Of a stretch of DNA of 64,000 nucleotides, positions 30,493 through 39,728 are shown piece by piece; positions within the stretch are counted from its first letter, which is position 1, and every line of letters starts with the position of its first letter. Both the position numbers and the translations under genes were made by a program. The notes under the pieces were generated by a model. That model ran no database searches. It was given only the letters and a program-made list of their open reading frames with translations, and was not told the DNA's origin. The stretch is from Acidobacteriota bacterium (GTDB lineage Bacteria; Acidobacteriota; Vicinamibacteria; Vicinamibacterales; UBA2999). Location: contig JAGNJW010000004.1 of assembly GCA_018000455.1 (NCBI GenBank), positions 186,001-250,000 of the forward strand, written 5' to 3'.

Positions 30493-31785
30493 ATGGCGCA
30501 CGAGACCACGCTCGACAATGGACTGACCCTGCTGGTGCAGGAGGTGCACGCGGCGCCTCTGGCCTCGGTCTGGTGCTGGTACAAGGTCGGTTCGCGCGAC
30601 GAGGGGCCGGGCGTCACCGGCGTGTCGCACTGGGTCGAGCACATGAACTTCAAAGGCACGACCAACATCCCGCGGGACCAGGTGAAGGGCATCATCGAGC
30701 AGTACGGCGGCAGCTGGAACGGCTACACGTGGATCGACCAGACCACCTACCTCGAGACGGCTGCGGCCTCCGCACTCGACCGCATGCTCTTCATCGAAGC
30801 CGAGCGCATGGCCAACTGCCTCTATGCGCCGGATGACTGTGAGTCGGAGCGCACGGTGATCATCTCGGAGCTGCAGGGCGGTGAGAACGATCCCGAGCAG
30901 CGGCTCGACACCGAGATCACGGCCACGGCCTTCAAGGCGCATCCCTACCGCCATCCGACGATCGGCTGGCTCTCAGACCTGCGCACCATGACGCGAGCCG
31001 ATCTCTACGGGCACTACCGCCGCTACTACGTGCCGAACAACGCCACACTGGTGGTGGTGGGAGACGTCGAGACGGCCGATGTCATCCGGCGCGTCAAGGA
31101 GAAGTTCGGCGACATCGCCCCTGGTGATCCTGCCCGCCGGCCGACCACCGTCGAGCCGCCGCAGGAGGGGGAGCGCCGCGTCCACCTGCGCAGGCCCGGC
31201 ACGACAGCCTACTGGCGTGCGGTCTTCCATGCGCCGCGTTTCACCGACCCTGATTTCTTTCCGCTACTCGCCCTCGATGCGATCCTCACCGGCGCTTCGG
31301 GGCTCAACATCTGGTCGGGCGGAAGCGTGCCCACGCCGCAGCGCAGCGCCCGGCTCTATCGGGCCCTCGTGAACACGGGATTGGCGTCGTCCGTCGGCGG
31401 CTTCCTGGCGCCCACGGCGGAGCCATTCCTCTACTCGATCGCCGCGACCGTCGCGCACGGGCAGGCGATCGCGGCCGTGGAGCGCGCCGTCCTCGACGAG
31501 TGCGCCCGGATGGCCACCGACGGTCCGCGGCCGCAAGAAGTCAGCCGGGTGCTGACGCAGCTCAAGGCACGCTTCGTCTTCGATGCCGGCAGCGTGACCG
31601 ATCTGGCGCATCAGCTCGGCTACTTCGCCACCATCGCCACCTGGCAGGATTGGGGGGCCATCCACGATCGGCTCGCGGCGGTCACCCCGGACGCGGTGTT
31701 GGCCGCGGCCCGGCGCTACCTCACGGCCGACAACCGCACCATCGGGATCTTCGAACCGGCTAACGCCGACAGCGAGGCGCGCTGA
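30493..31785 (+). CDS. M16 family zinc metallopeptidase, catalytic subunit
   Basis: 430 residues. The inverted zinc motif HxxEH is intact as HWVEH at residues 46-50, with the distal Glu ligand in the SERTVIISEL segment about 75 residues later, so this copy should be proteolytically active. Both M16 domains are present. The next gene encodes a sister lacking the motif, a pairing known for bacterial heterodimeric M16 proteases. The substrate is unknown. Start and stop overlap the second subunit by one base. Confidence 0.92.
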   Translation: MAHETTLDNGLTLLVQEVHAAPLASVWCWYKVGSRDEGPGVTGVSHWVEHMNFKGTTNIPRDQVKGIIEQYGGSWNGYTWIDQTTYLETAAASALDRMLFIEAERMANCLYAPDDCESERTVIISELQGGENDPEQRLDTEITATAFKAHPYRHPTIGWLSDLRTMTRADLYGHYRRYYVPNNATLVVVGDVETADVIRRVKEKFGDIAPGDPARRPTTVEPPQEGERRVHLRRPGTTAYWRAVFHAPRFTDPDFFPLLALDAILTGASGLNIWSGGSVPTPQRSARLYRALVNTGLASSVGGFLAPTAEPFLYSIAATVAHGQAIAAVERAVLDECARMATDGPRPQEVSRVLTQLKARFVFDAGSVTDLAHQLGYFATIATWQDWGAIHDRLAAVTPDAVLAAARRYLTADNRTIGIFEPANADSEAR

Positions 31786-33047
31786 TGGCGCTGGCCGTCG
31801 TTCGCCAGGTGCTGCCCAACGGCCTCACGGTCGTGACCGCTCGAAACCGGCTGATTCCCGCCGTGTCGCTCGCCATCGGCGTGCATGCCGGTGCCTCGGC
31901 CGAGCCAGCGCTGGCGCCCGGTACCGCCGCGCTCACGGCTCGCGTCCTCGACAAGGGCACGACGCCGTTCGATGCCGACGCGATTGCCGATGAACTCGAC
32001 GGGCGCGGCGCGTCGCTATCAGTGGGCGCCGGCCGCCAGCAGATCGTCGTCGGCGCCACCTGCCTGATCGACGACCTTGCGGCCGTCCTGCCGGTGGCAC
32101 GCGCCATCGCGCGCCAGCCGACGTTTCCAGACGCCGAGGTCGCGACCCGGCGCCGGGAGCTCGTGACCGGCATCCAGGAAGCGGCTGACGAACCCGGCGC
32201 CGTCGCCGTCGACGCGCTGCACGCGGCGCTCTATCCGGATCCCCACCCGCTGGGACGCCCCGTCCGCGGCACCCAGGCATCGGTCGTGCGGCTGTCGCGC
32301 TCCGATCTGGCCGCCTACCACCTGCGCCATTTCGTGCCCGGTGCGACCACGGTCGTGGCCGTCGGCGACGTGGAGGCGGAGGCGCTCGCCGACCTCGTCA
32401 GCCGTGAGTTCGCCGACTGGGATGGCGTGCTGACGGCCATCCCCGCCGCCGCGGCGCCGCCCTCGCCGTCGGAGCGCATGCTCATCGTCAAGGCCATGCC
32501 CGACAAGTCGCAGGCCGACATCGCCTATGGCGCCGTCGGTCTCGGGCGGCTCGATCCCGAGTACTACGCCGCGCTCGTCATGAACAACGCCCTGGGCCAG
32601 TACGCGCTCGGCGGCCGCCTCGGCGACAGCATCCGCGAACGCCAGGGCATGGCCTATTACGTCTACAGCAGCCTCGACGCAGGTCTCGACGCCGGCCCGC
32701 TCATGGTGCGCGCCGGTGTCTCCGGCGAGAACGTCGAGCGCACCATCGCTTCGATCGATGCCGAACTGGCGGCCGTGCTCGCCGACGGCTTCACCCGTGC
32801 CGAGGTCGACGACGCCAAGCGCTACCTGATCGGGTCGCTGCCGCGCCAGCTCGAGACCAACGCCGGTATTGCCGGCTTCCTGCTCGCTGCGGAGGCCTAC
32901 GGCCTCGGCACCGACCACGACGTCCGGCTTCCGCAGCTCATCGCCGAGGTGACCGACGACGACGTGGCGCGGGTGGCCAGGCGCCTGCTCGACCCGGCGC
33001 GGGCGGTCGTCGTGGTGGCGGGCCCGTGGAGCGGGCCGGCGGCATGA
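31785..33047 (+). CDS. M16 family protein lacking the zinc motif (partner subunit)
   Basis: 420 residues of M16 fold. The place of the HxxEH motif is taken by a LAPGTAALTARVLDKGT segment, so it cannot bind zinc in the usual way. The family R/Y pair region and KAMPDKSQADIAYGAVGL are kept. It very likely forms the substrate chamber with the catalytic subunit encoded just upstream (TGATG overlap). It is followed by an overlapping HAD gene (ATGA). Confidence 0.9.
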   Translation: MALAVVRQVLPNGLTVVTARNRLIPAVSLAIGVHAGASAEPALAPGTAALTARVLDKGTTPFDADAIADELDGRGASLSVGAGRQQIVVGATCLIDDLAAVLPVARAIARQPTFPDAEVATRRRELVTGIQEAADEPGAVAVDALHAALYPDPHPLGRPVRGTQASVVRLSRSDLAAYHLRHFVPGATTVVAVGDVEAEALADLVSREFADWDGVLTAIPAAAAPPSPSERMLIVKAMPDKSQADIAYGAVGLGRLDPEYYAALVMNNALGQYALGGRLGDSIRERQGMAYYVYSSLDAGLDAGPLMVRAGVSGENVERTIASIDAELAAVLADGFTRAEVDDAKRYLIGSLPRQLETNAGIAGFLLAAEAYGLGTDHDVRLPQLIAEVTDDDVARVARRLLDPARAVVVVAGPWSGPAA

Positions 33048-33766
33048 CGACGCCGGTTACCTCAGTCCGCGCCGTCTTCTTCGACGTGGACTTCACGTTG
33101 ATCCACCCGGGCCCCCGCTTTCACGGGGCAGGCTACGCCGCCACGTGCGCGGAATACGGAATCGAGGTGGACGCGGCGCGCTTCGAGGCGGCGGTCTCGT
33201 TCGCCATGCCGATGCTCGACGATCTCGCCGATCCGCTCTACGACCACGACCTCTTCATCAACTACACCGGCGCTATCATCGAGCGGATGGGCGGCCGCGG
33301 CCCGGGCGTCAGGCGCGCCGCGACCGAGATCTACGAGGCGTGGGCGGCCAATCACCACTTCGACCTCTACGACGACGTGCGAGACGTAGTGCTGGAGCTG
33401 GCGGCCAGGGGCCTCGAGCTCGGGGTCATCTCCAATTCGCACCGATCGCTTGAAGCCTTCACGGAACACTTCGAGCTCAATCGCTACGTCCGCACGCACG
33501 TCTCAGCGCATCCGAACCGCTACATGAAGCCGCACCGAAGTATTTTCGAGGCCGCGCTGACCTCGGCGGGTGTCGAGGCCGAGCGGGCGGTGATGGTCGG
33601 CGACAGTCTCAAGGCCGACGTGCACGGGGCCCTCGGCGCGGGCCTGCGCGCTGTGTGGCTGCGCCGGTCGGGCGGCGATTCGACGTCGCGCCCCGAGCAC
33701 GTGCCGCTCATCCGCCGACTGCACGAGCTGCCAGCAGTGCTCTGGCCGGAGCCCGCCGGCTCGTAG
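33044..33766 (+). CDS. HAD-superfamily hydrolase
   Basis: 240 residues with motif I FFDVDFTLIHPG (nucleophile Asp14, Asp16), motif II in GVISNSHRS, the motif III Lys in MKPHRSIF, and motif IV VGDSLKADVHGA. These define a phosphatase-type HAD enzyme with a helical cap. The substrate is not predictable. ATG 33044 overlaps the preceding stop by 4 nt, so it is in the M16 operon. Confidence 0.87.
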   Translation: MTTPVTSVRAVFFDVDFTLIHPGPRFHGAGYAATCAEYGIEVDAARFEAAVSFAMPMLDDLADPLYDHDLFINYTGAIIERMGGRGPGVRRAATEIYEAWAANHHFDLYDDVRDVVLELAARGLELGVISNSHRSLEAFTEHFELNRYVRTHVSAHPNRYMKPHRSIFEAALTSAGVEAERAVMVGDSLKADVHGALGAGLRAVWLRRSGGDSTSRPEHVPLIRRLHELPAVLWPEPAGS

Positions 33767-33829
33767 CGGGCACCGCGCTTGCCGGTGGGCTTCCCGCCGG
33801 CGCCCCCGACTCGCTACACTCAGTCACCA

Positions 33830-34672
33830 ATGCCTGAGCTGCGCTTCAGAGATTTGCACTCCGCCGACGAGTTCCGCCAGGTGATGGACCTGGAACAGCA
33901 GGTGTGGGGCTTCACCGACCTGAACGACATGGTGACCCTCCCCGTCTTCACGATTACCGTCAAGCGTGGCGCCATCCTGATCGGCGCCTACGACGAGACC
34001 GACCGGATGGTCGGCTTCGTGTACTCCATCGTCGGCATGAAGCCGCCCCGCCAGGTGCTGCAGTGGTCGCACATGCTCGGAGTGCTGTCCGAGTACCGCA
34101 ACAGCGGCCTCGGGCGCGCCTTGAAGCTCGCTCAGCGTGACAAGGCCCTGGCGCAGGGCTACGAACTCGTCGAGTGGACCTACGACCCGCTTCAGGCGAT
34201 GAATGCACACCTCAACTTCACCAAACTTGGTGTCGTGGCCGAGGAGTACCACCGCAATGTCTACGGCGAGTCGACCAGCGTGCTGCACAAGGGCACGCCA
34301 ACGGACCGGCTCGTCGCGCAGTGGTGGATCGCGAAACCGCACGTCGAACGGCGCGTGGCGCCGGGCAGCGTCATCCCGGTGACCTCACACGAACTGACGG
34401 AGGCCGCGCCCATCAACGCCACGCATGCGGTGCAAGCGTGGCTGGCCAACTCGGACCTTTACCTGGCGCGCGACGAACGGCGGCTGGCGCTCGAGATTCC
34501 GATGGGCTTCACGGACATGCAGCGCGAGGCGCCGGCGCTCGCGCTCGAGTGGCGCATGCAGACGCGCGAGGCGTTCGAGACCTACTTCCGCCGCGGCTAC
34601 CGCGTCGTCGATTTCCATCTCGATCGTCCGCGGCACCGCGGCCGCTATCTGCTGGCCAAACGAGACGACTAG
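33830..34672 (+). CDS. GNAT-type acyltransferase family protein
   Basis: 280 residues. The N-terminal half carries the GNAT acetyl-CoA region: SHMLGVLSEYRNSGLGRALK near residues 82-101, followed by the conserved strand YELVEWTYDPLQAMNAHLNF. The C-terminal half is a second alpha/beta region with no clear motif. This matches a family of predicted GNAT-superfamily proteins of unknown substrate. ATG 33830 has a TACACT hexamer 9 nt upstream and no Shine-Dalgarno, so it may be read from its own near-leaderless message. Confidence 0.78.
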   Translation: MPELRFRDLHSADEFRQVMDLEQQVWGFTDLNDMVTLPVFTITVKRGAILIGAYDETDRMVGFVYSIVGMKPPRQVLQWSHMLGVLSEYRNSGLGRALKLAQRDKALAQGYELVEWTYDPLQAMNAHLNFTKLGVVAEEYHRNVYGESTSVLHKGTPTDRLVAQWWIAKPHVERRVAPGSVIPVTSHELTEAAPINATHAVQAWLANSDLYLARDERRLALEIPMGFTDMQREAPALALEWRMQTREAFETYFRRGYRVVDFHLDRPRHRGRYLLAKRDD

Positions 34673-34677
34673 CCTCG

Positions 34678-35019
34678 TCAGCCTGGCGGCCAGGCGAGCG
34701 CCCGCCCGCCGAGCACGTGCAGGTGCAGGTGGAATACCGTCTGTCCGGCGTCGGCGTTGCAGTTGAACACGGCGCGGAAGCCGCCGGCGGCGTAGCCCCG
34801 ATCGGCGGCGATGGCGGCCGCCCGGCGCACCATCACGCCGATCAGCTGGTCCTGGCTCTCGACCAGATCGTTCAGAGTGGCCACGTGTGTTTTCGGCACG
34901 ACCAGGACGTGCATCGGCGCCTGAGGATTGATGTCTTCGAAGGCGACCACCTCGTCGTCCTCGAAGACTTTCTTCGCGGGAATCTCGCCGGAGACGATGC
35001 GGCAGAACAGACAGGTCAT
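34678..35019 (-). CDS. HIT-family nucleotide-binding protein
   Basis: 113 residues, the size of bacterial Hint/HinT phosphoramidases. It begins MTCLFCRIVSGEIPA and carries the histidine triad HLHLH at residues 97-101, with the GQTVFHLHLHVLGG context. It hydrolyses AMP-linked amines. It has its own strong promoter directly upstream, with no room for a 5' leader. It converges on the GNAT gene, with 5 nt between stops. Confidence 0.93.
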   Translation of the reverse strand: MTCLFCRIVSGEIPAKKVFEDDEVVAFEDINPQAPMHVLVVPKTHVATLNDLVESQDQLIGVMVRRAAAIAADRGYAAGGFRAVFNCNADAGQTVFHLHLHVLGGRALAWPPG

Positions 35020-35026
35020 GCCGTCG

Positions 35027-35055
35027 AGTATAGGAGGCTGGCGGCGAGGTGACAA
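35027..35055 (-). promoter_or_regulatory. Promoter of the HIT gene, predicted leaderless
   Basis: On the minus strand TTGTCA (35055-35050), an exact 17 bp spacer, and TATACT (35032-35027). The start codon at 35019 is 7 nt beyond the -10 element, so transcription should begin at or next to the ATG. Confidence 0.75.
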
Positions 35056-35154
35056 ACCCTCGCCCCCGCGTGTCATGATGTTTGGAACGAATCCCCCTGA
35101 CCCAAGCACTCTCTCCGCTGTCGTGGAACGGCGGACGCGAAAAGGAGACGACTG

Positions 35155-35526
35155 ATGCTCGACAAGTACAAGGATCTCGAAGGCCTGGCCGCCAAGCTCG
35201 GCGTGCGCGATTTCTCAATGAAGGAAGCCGGCGGCAAAGTGCAGATCGCCGGTAAGACGACCTACGCGCTCGAGCGCGATCTGATGTGGGATGCGATCAA
35301 GAAGCACGCCGGCTGGGAAGCCGAGATCGCGGCCGACGTGAAGGCCGATCGCAGCGACATCCATGGCATCCACGTCGTGAAGCCGGGTGACTCGCTGTCG
35401 AAGATCGCCAAGGTGCACCTCGACGACGCCAACCGCTACATGGATATCTTCAACGCCAACAAGGACAAGCTCAAGGACCCGAACATGATCCACCCGGGCC
35501 AGGAACTCGTCATCCCCAACCGCTAG
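35155..35526 (+). CDS. BON-LysM domain protein
   Basis: 123 residues. The N-terminal 70 residues resemble a BON-like fold (LEGLAAKLGVRDFSMKEAGG with VQIAGKTTYALERDLMWDAI), and the C-terminal part is a LysM domain (HVVKPGDSLSKIAKVHLD to HPGQELVIPN). The arrangement matches the potassium-binding protein Kbp/YgaU of E. coli, slightly shortened. No signal peptide is present, so it should be cytoplasmic. A strong AAGGAG site precedes ATG 35155. Confidence 0.88.
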   Translation: MLDKYKDLEGLAAKLGVRDFSMKEAGGKVQIAGKTTYALERDLMWDAIKKHAGWEAEIAADVKADRSDIHGIHVVKPGDSLSKIAKVHLDDANRYMDIFNANKDKLKDPNMIHPGQELVIPNR

Positions 35527-35551
35527 CCGCCGCCCCCGGGGGCCGTCCCCG

Positions 35552-36439
35552 TCACGGACGCTGCGCCACGGCCACGCGGGGAATGCCCTGCAGGTCGTGG
35601 CGGAGCGTGAGCTCTCCTGCCAGACCCGCCGCCGTCATCACGGCGGTCACCGCCTCGGCCTGTCCCATGCCGATCTCCATGACCAGCACGCCGCCCGGCT
35701 TGAGGACCGTCGTTGCTGCCTGGGCAATCGCGCGGATGTCGCGCAAGCCGTCCTCGCCGCTGAAGAGCGCCGCCTCGGGCTCGTGGTCGCGCACTTCGGG
35801 GGCGAGCGACGCTCGCTCGGCTTCACGCACGTAGGGCGGATTCGCGACGATGAGATCGAAGAGCCCGGCGACGCCGGTCAGATACGACGTCTCCACGAAC
35901 GTGATGCGAGCGCCAACCTGATGAGCGGCGGCGTTGCCGCGGGCGATGGTGAGCGCCTCGGCGGAGGTGTCTGACGCGACGATGGCGGCCGACGGCAGCT
36001 CGAGCGCCAGCGTGACGGCCAGGCAACCGCTGCCGGTGCCGATATCGGCCAGGCGCGGCGTACGACGCCCCAGGGCCGCGGCCTTGGCTTCCTCGACGAC
36101 GAGTTCGGTCTCGGGCCGAGGAATGAGGACGCCAGGGCCGACCAGGAACTCGCGGCCGTAGAACTCCTGCGTGCCCCGGATGTAGGCCATCGGTTCGCGC
36201 ATCACTCGCCGCGCGACCCGCGCGTCGAAGGCCGCCCGGAACGCGCCGATACCGCGTGCGGCAACGGTCTGCTGCTCGACGGCCCGCTCATCGTCGTCGC
36301 GTCGGGTGAGCCAGGTCACCCGATCCCAGCCGAGGGCGTCGCGCGCCAGCAGTTCGGCGTCGAGCGCGGCCTCGGCTCGGGGGATGCCCGCGGCTTCGAG
36401 GCGGCGTCTGGCGCCGTCGGCGAGATCGCGCAGGCGCAT
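35552..36439 (-). CDS. prmC: Peptide chain release factor N5-glutamine methyltransferase
   Basis: 295 residues. It methylates the Gln of the GGQ motif in release factors. The SAM-binding motif ADIGTGSGCLAV is near residue 125, and the NPPY motif that holds the glutamine is at VANPPYVREAE near 195. An N-terminal helical domain (about 1-80) is as in PrmC. It lies 8 nt downstream of prfA, which encodes its substrate. Confidence 0.95.
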   Translation of the reverse strand: MRLRDLADGARRRLEAAGIPRAEAALDAELLARDALGWDRVTWLTRRDDDERAVEQQTVAARGIGAFRAAFDARVARRVMREPMAYIRGTQEFYGREFLVGPGVLIPRPETELVVEEAKAAALGRRTPRLADIGTGSGCLAVTLALELPSAAIVASDTSAEALTIARGNAAAHQVGARITFVETSYLTGVAGLFDLIVANPPYVREAERASLAPEVRDHEPEAALFSGEDGLRDIRAIAQAATTVLKPGGVLVMEIGMGQAEAVTAVMTAAGLAGELTLRHDLQGIPRVAVAQRP

Positions 36440-36447
36440 TTCGTCCG

Positions 36448-37548
36448 CTACTTCTTCGCCGGTTCTGGATCGGACAGGGTACCGGAGTTGGTCGCTTCCT
36501 TGAGCCGCTCGGACTGATAGTGGGTGATCACCTTGTCCAGCAGCTCCGCCAGGTCGCCATTCAGCACGCCCGTGAGCTGGTGCGTCGTGAAGTTCACACG
36601 ATGATCGGTGATGCGGCTCTGAGGGAAGTTGTAGGTGCGGATCTTCTCGCTCCGTTCGCCGGTGCCGACCTGGCCACGGCGTTCTTTCGCCTGGGCGTCC
36701 TGCTGCTTCTGCAGCTCGATCTCGTAGAGGCGCGCGCGCAGCACCTTCATGGCCTTGGCGCGGTTCTTGATCTGTGACTTCTCGTCCTGCTGCGAGACCA
36801 CGAGGCCGGTTGGCAGGTGCGTGATGCGGATGGCCGAGTAGGTCGTGTTGACGCTCTGGCCGCCGGGACCGCTCGAGCAGAAGGTGTCGATGCGCAGGTC
36901 CTTCTGATCGATGTGGACGTCGACCTCCTCGGCTTCCGGCAGCACGGCGACCGTGGCGGTGGAGGTGTGGATGCGCCCGCTGGCTTCGGTATCCGGCACG
37001 CGCTGCACCCGGTGCACGCCGCTCTCGAACTTGAGACGGCTGTAGACCTTCTTCCCCTCGATGTTGACGATCACCTCGCGGATGCCGTGGCCGATCTCGC
37101 TGAGCGACATCACGTCCATCTTCCAGCCCTGCTTCTCGACGTAGCGGCTGTACATGCGGAAGAGGTCGCTGGCAAAGAGCGCCGCCTCCTCGCCGCCGGT
37201 GCCGGCGCGAATCTCGAGCAAGACGTTCTTCTCGTCGTTGGGATCCTTCGGCAGGAGCAGGATCTTGATGTCGGCGAGCAGGGCGTCCCGGCGCGCCGCC
37301 AGCCCCTTCTTCTCGTCGGCGGCGAGCGCGGCCATCTCGGTGTCGCCACTGGCGGCCAGCTCCTCGGCGTCGGCCAGCTGCGCCTCGACTCCCCGGTAGT
37401 CGCGGTAGGCGAGCACCAGGGGCTCGATCTCCGCCAGCGCCATGGCCTGCTTGCGGTACTCGGCGGCGTCGCTCTGGACCTCCTGCGACGCCATCGCGGC
37501 CGCGATGGCCTCGTAGCGTCCCTCCACGCTGGCCAGCTTGTCGAACAT
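36448..37548 (-). CDS. prfA: Peptide chain release factor 1
   Basis: 366 residues. The GGQ peptidyl-hydrolysis motif is in [12 protein letters not shown] near residue 233, and the stop-codon-reading tripeptide PxT is present as PDT in RVPDTEASG near 190, which marks RF1 (UAA/UAG) rather than RF2. The start at ATG 37548 ([13 protein letters not shown]) is normal. The gene follows moaD by 7 nt. Confidence 0.96.
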   Translation of the reverse strand: MFDKLASVEGRYEAIAAAMASQEVQSDAAEYRKQAMALAEIEPLVLAYRDYRGVEAQLADAEELAASGDTEMAALAADEKKGLAARRDALLADIKILLLPKDPNDEKNVLLEIRAGTGGEEAALFASDLFRMYSRYVEKQGWKMDVMSLSEIGHGIREVIVNIEGKKVYSRLKFESGVHRVQRVPDTEASGRIHTSTATVAVLPEAEEVDVHIDQKDLRIDTFCSSGPGGQSVNTTYSAIRITHLPTGLVVSQQDEKSQIKNRAKAMKVLRARLYEIELQKQQDAQAKERRGQVGTGERSEKIRTYNFPQSRITDHRVNFTTHQLTGVLNGDLAELLDKVITHYQSERLKEATNSGTLSDPEPAKK

Positions 37549-37555
37549 CTCGCCT

Positions 37556-37819
37556 CTACCTCGATGCCACTTCGCTGCCGCCCGACACCGGGGGCAGGAA
37601 CGCGACCTCATCGCCGTCGGAGACCGCCGTGGTCATCCGCGCGTAGTCCAGATTCACCGCGCACGACATCGAACGCGCATAGGCCTCGGCGGCCGGATGG
37701 GCCGCCACCAGGGCCGCCCAGACGTCGGCCACCGTGCCGCCGCCAGGAACGTCGAGCGCCAATTCGCCGGTGCCGACGAGTTCCCGCAGGCGCGCGAACA
37801 GCTTCACGTTCACGCGCAT
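37556..37819 (-). CDS. moaD: Molybdopterin synthase sulfur-carrier subunit MoaD, with C-terminal extension
   Basis: 87 residues with the ubiquitin-like fold: [12 protein letters not shown] at the start and [10 protein letters not shown] near the end. In MoaD the Gly-Gly must normally be the C-terminus, where it is adenylated and thiocarboxylated. Here SEVASR follows it before the stop. The frame is clear and moaE overlaps upstream by 10 nt, so the gene is otherwise standard. Either the tail is trimmed by a protease or this carrier is modified or defective. Confidence 0.88.
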   Translation of the reverse strand: MRVNVKLFARLRELVGTGELALDVPGGGTVADVWAALVAAHPAAEAYARSMSCAVNLDYARMTTAVSDGDEVAFLPPVSGGSEVASR

Positions 37820-38283
37820 GCGATTCTCAGCGCCGCCTCGCGCGCCGCCTCGTCGTTGGCGTCGGCCGTTGCGCCCTCAATCCACACCTCGCCGCCGTCG
37901 AAGTGCTCGTGCTTCCAGATCGGCACGATCTGCTTGATGCGTTCGATGGCGTAGCGGCACGCGGCGAAGGCATCGGCGCGGTGGGGCGTTGCCACCGCAA
38001 TGACCACGCTGGCCTCGCCGATCTCCATTCTTCCGGTGCGGTGGTGGATGGCGACCCGCGCCCCAGCCCAGCGCGCCTCGGCTTCGCCGATGATGATCGC
38101 GAGCGCCCGTTCGGCCAGCGGCCCGTAGGCCTCGTAGTCGAGCCACAGCACCTGTCTGCCCAGATTGTGGTCGCGGACCAGGCCGACGAAACTCGCGACG
38201 GCGCCCGACCCTGGTCCCTCGACCGCGCGTAGCGCGGCCTCGACCGAGAGCGGCGTGCTGGTGATGGCGGTGGCGGGAGACAT
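37810..38283 (-). CDS. moaE: Molybdopterin synthase catalytic subunit MoaE
   Basis: 157 residues. GAVASFVGLVRDHN near residue 28, LDYEAYGPLAERALA near 48 and the catalytic-Lys region RIKQIVPIWKHEHFDGGEVWIEG near 115-137 identify MoaE, which with MoaD inserts the dithiolene sulfurs into molybdopterin. A TATACT hexamer lies 15 nt upstream of ATG 38283, suggesting an internal promoter after thiD. It overlaps moaD by 10 nt. Confidence 0.94.
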   Translation of the reverse strand: MSPATAITSTPLSVEAALRAVEGPGSGAVASFVGLVRDHNLGRQVLWLDYEAYGPLAERALAIIIGEAEARWAGARVAIHHRTGRMEIGEASVVIAVATPHRADAFAACRYAIERIKQIVPIWKHEHFDGGEVWIEGATADANDEAAREAALRIACA

Positions 38284-38336
38284 CGCTGGCAACCTGAAAG
38301 TATAGCGGCTGTGCCCGATGGCGTAGCCGCCGCCGC

Positions 38337-39122
38337 TCAACGCCTCGCCCACAGATGGTCCAGCGGCCGATGGCCGGCCCCGAGCGGCACGCCCGTGCGC
38401 ATGGCCGCGCCGACGTAGGCCTGCGCGGCCCTCGCTGCCGCCTCCACCTCGTCGCCGAGCGCGAGCCGGGCGGCGATCGCTGCGGCGAACGTGCAGCCGG
38501 TACCGTGCGTGTTGACGCCGGAGATGCGCGGGCCGACGATTTCGACCACGCGCTCGCCAGCCACGAGCACATCCACGATGTCGTCGCGATCGAGATGGCC
38601 ACCCTTGACGATGACGGCCCTTGCGCCCATGGCGTGGATGGCCTTGCCGGCGGCGACGGCATCGTCGAGCGAGCGGATTGAGGTTCCCGACAGCACCTCG
38701 GCCTCCGGAACGTTCGGCGTGACGACGCCGGCCAGCGGGAGGAGCGCGCGGCGCACGGCCGCCACGGCGTCGGTCGCCAACAAGTGGTCACCGCTCTTGG
38801 CGACCATCACCGGATCCACGACGACGTTCGGCAGCTGGTGGTGCAAGATCGCGGTTGCCACCGCCTCGACGATGGCCGCCGTCGCGAGCATGCCCGTCTT
38901 CACGGCGTCGCAGCCAAGGTCTCTCACCACGGCGTCGATCTGCGCGACAACGAACTCCGGTGGCACCAGGTGGACGCCGGTCACAGCCACCGTGTTCTGG
39001 GCGGTGAGGGCGGTAATGGCGGAGGTGCCGTAGACGCCGAGCGCGGCGAAGGTCTTGAGATCGGCCTGGACCCCGGCACCGCCGCCCGAGTCGCTGCCGG
39101 CGATTGTCAGTGCTGTACGCAT
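38337..39122 (-). CDS. thiD: Hydroxymethylpyrimidine/phosphomethylpyrimidine kinase
   Basis: 261 residues of the ribokinase fold. [20 protein letters not shown] at residues 5-24 is the HMP-binding signature, [13 protein letters not shown] near 103 and [15 protein letters not shown] near 204 form the ATP and catalytic site. It phosphorylates the pyrimidine half of thiamine twice. ATG 39122 is chosen ([11 protein letters not shown]). Its start is only 18 nt from the divergent bioY start, so the two promoters must overlap coding sequence. Confidence 0.95.
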   Translation of the reverse strand: MRTALTIAGSDSGGGAGVQADLKTFAALGVYGTSAITALTAQNTVAVTGVHLVPPEFVVAQIDAVVRDLGCDAVKTGMLATAAIVEAVATAILHHQLPNVVVDPVMVAKSGDHLLATDAVAAVRRALLPLAGVVTPNVPEAEVLSGTSIRSLDDAVAAGKAIHAMGARAVIVKGGHLDRDDIVDVLVAGERVVEIVGPRISGVNTHGTGCTFAAAIAARLALGDEVEAAARAAQAYVGAAMRTGVPLGAGHRPLDHLWARR

Positions 39123-39132
39123 ATTTGATAAC
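39104..39132 (+). promoter_or_regulatory. Probable bioY promoter inside the thiD 5' end
   Basis: TTGTCA at 39104-39109, a 17 bp spacer and GATAAC at 39127-39132, 8 nt before the bioY ATG. This would give a leaderless or nearly leaderless message. No biotin-regulator operator was recognised. Confidence 0.55.
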
Positions 39133-39140
39133 ATCCGCGC

Positions 39141-39728
39141 ATGCCGACTTCCCGTGCCGCCGCTGCACCCTTCACGACCGCCCGCCCGGTTGCCGGCCTC
39201 GCCGGCGCCGGTATCGCCGCCGGCGCGATGCTCTTCGCCACGGCCTTGACCGGTGCGGCGTCGCAGGCGAGCGTCACGCTCCCCGGCATGCTCATCCCCT
39301 TCACGCTACAGCCCATCGCCGTGCTGCTCTCAGGCGCCGTGCTCGGCGCGCGCCTCGGCGCGGGCAGCCAGGCGCTGTATCTCCTGGCCGGCGTCGTCGG
39401 CGCGTCGATGTTCGCATGGTCGCCCGTGCTGCTGCCAGGCGCGGCGCGCCTGATGGGGCCGACGGGCGGTTTCCTGATGGCGTTCCCGGTTGCCGCCTTC
39501 GTCGCCGGCGTGCTCAGCGAGCGTGGGTTCACGAGTCGGCCCCTCGGCGCGGCGGTGGCGATGACGGCGGGTGCTGCCGCACTCTACGCCTTCGGCACGG
39601 CGTGGGCGATGGCGACCATCCCGGGGACGCCGCTGGCGGCGTTTGCGCCCTATGCGGCCGCCGACCTCGTCAAGGTGCTGCTGGTGGCCCCGGCCGTGCC
39701 GGCGCTGCGCCGCGCGTTGCTCCGCTAG
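39141..39728 (+). CDS. bioY: Biotin transporter BioY
   Basis: 195 residues with six hydrophobic segments. The S-component signature is visible as [19 protein letters not shown] near residues 47-66, and [16 protein letters not shown] and [13 protein letters not shown] follow. BioY takes up biotin alone or with an ECF energising module; none is encoded here. Its last 59 bases overlap the 3' end of the convergent methyltransferase gene. Confidence 0.92.
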   Translation: MPTSRAAAAPFTTARPVAGLAGAGIAAGAMLFATALTGAASQASVTLPGMLIPFTLQPIAVLLSGAVLGARLGAGSQALYLLAGVVGASMFAWSPVLLPGAARLMGPTGGFLMAFPVAAFVAGVLSERGFTSRPLGAAVAMTAGAAALYAFGTAWAMATIPGTPLAAFAPYAAADLVKVLLVAPAVPALRRALLR

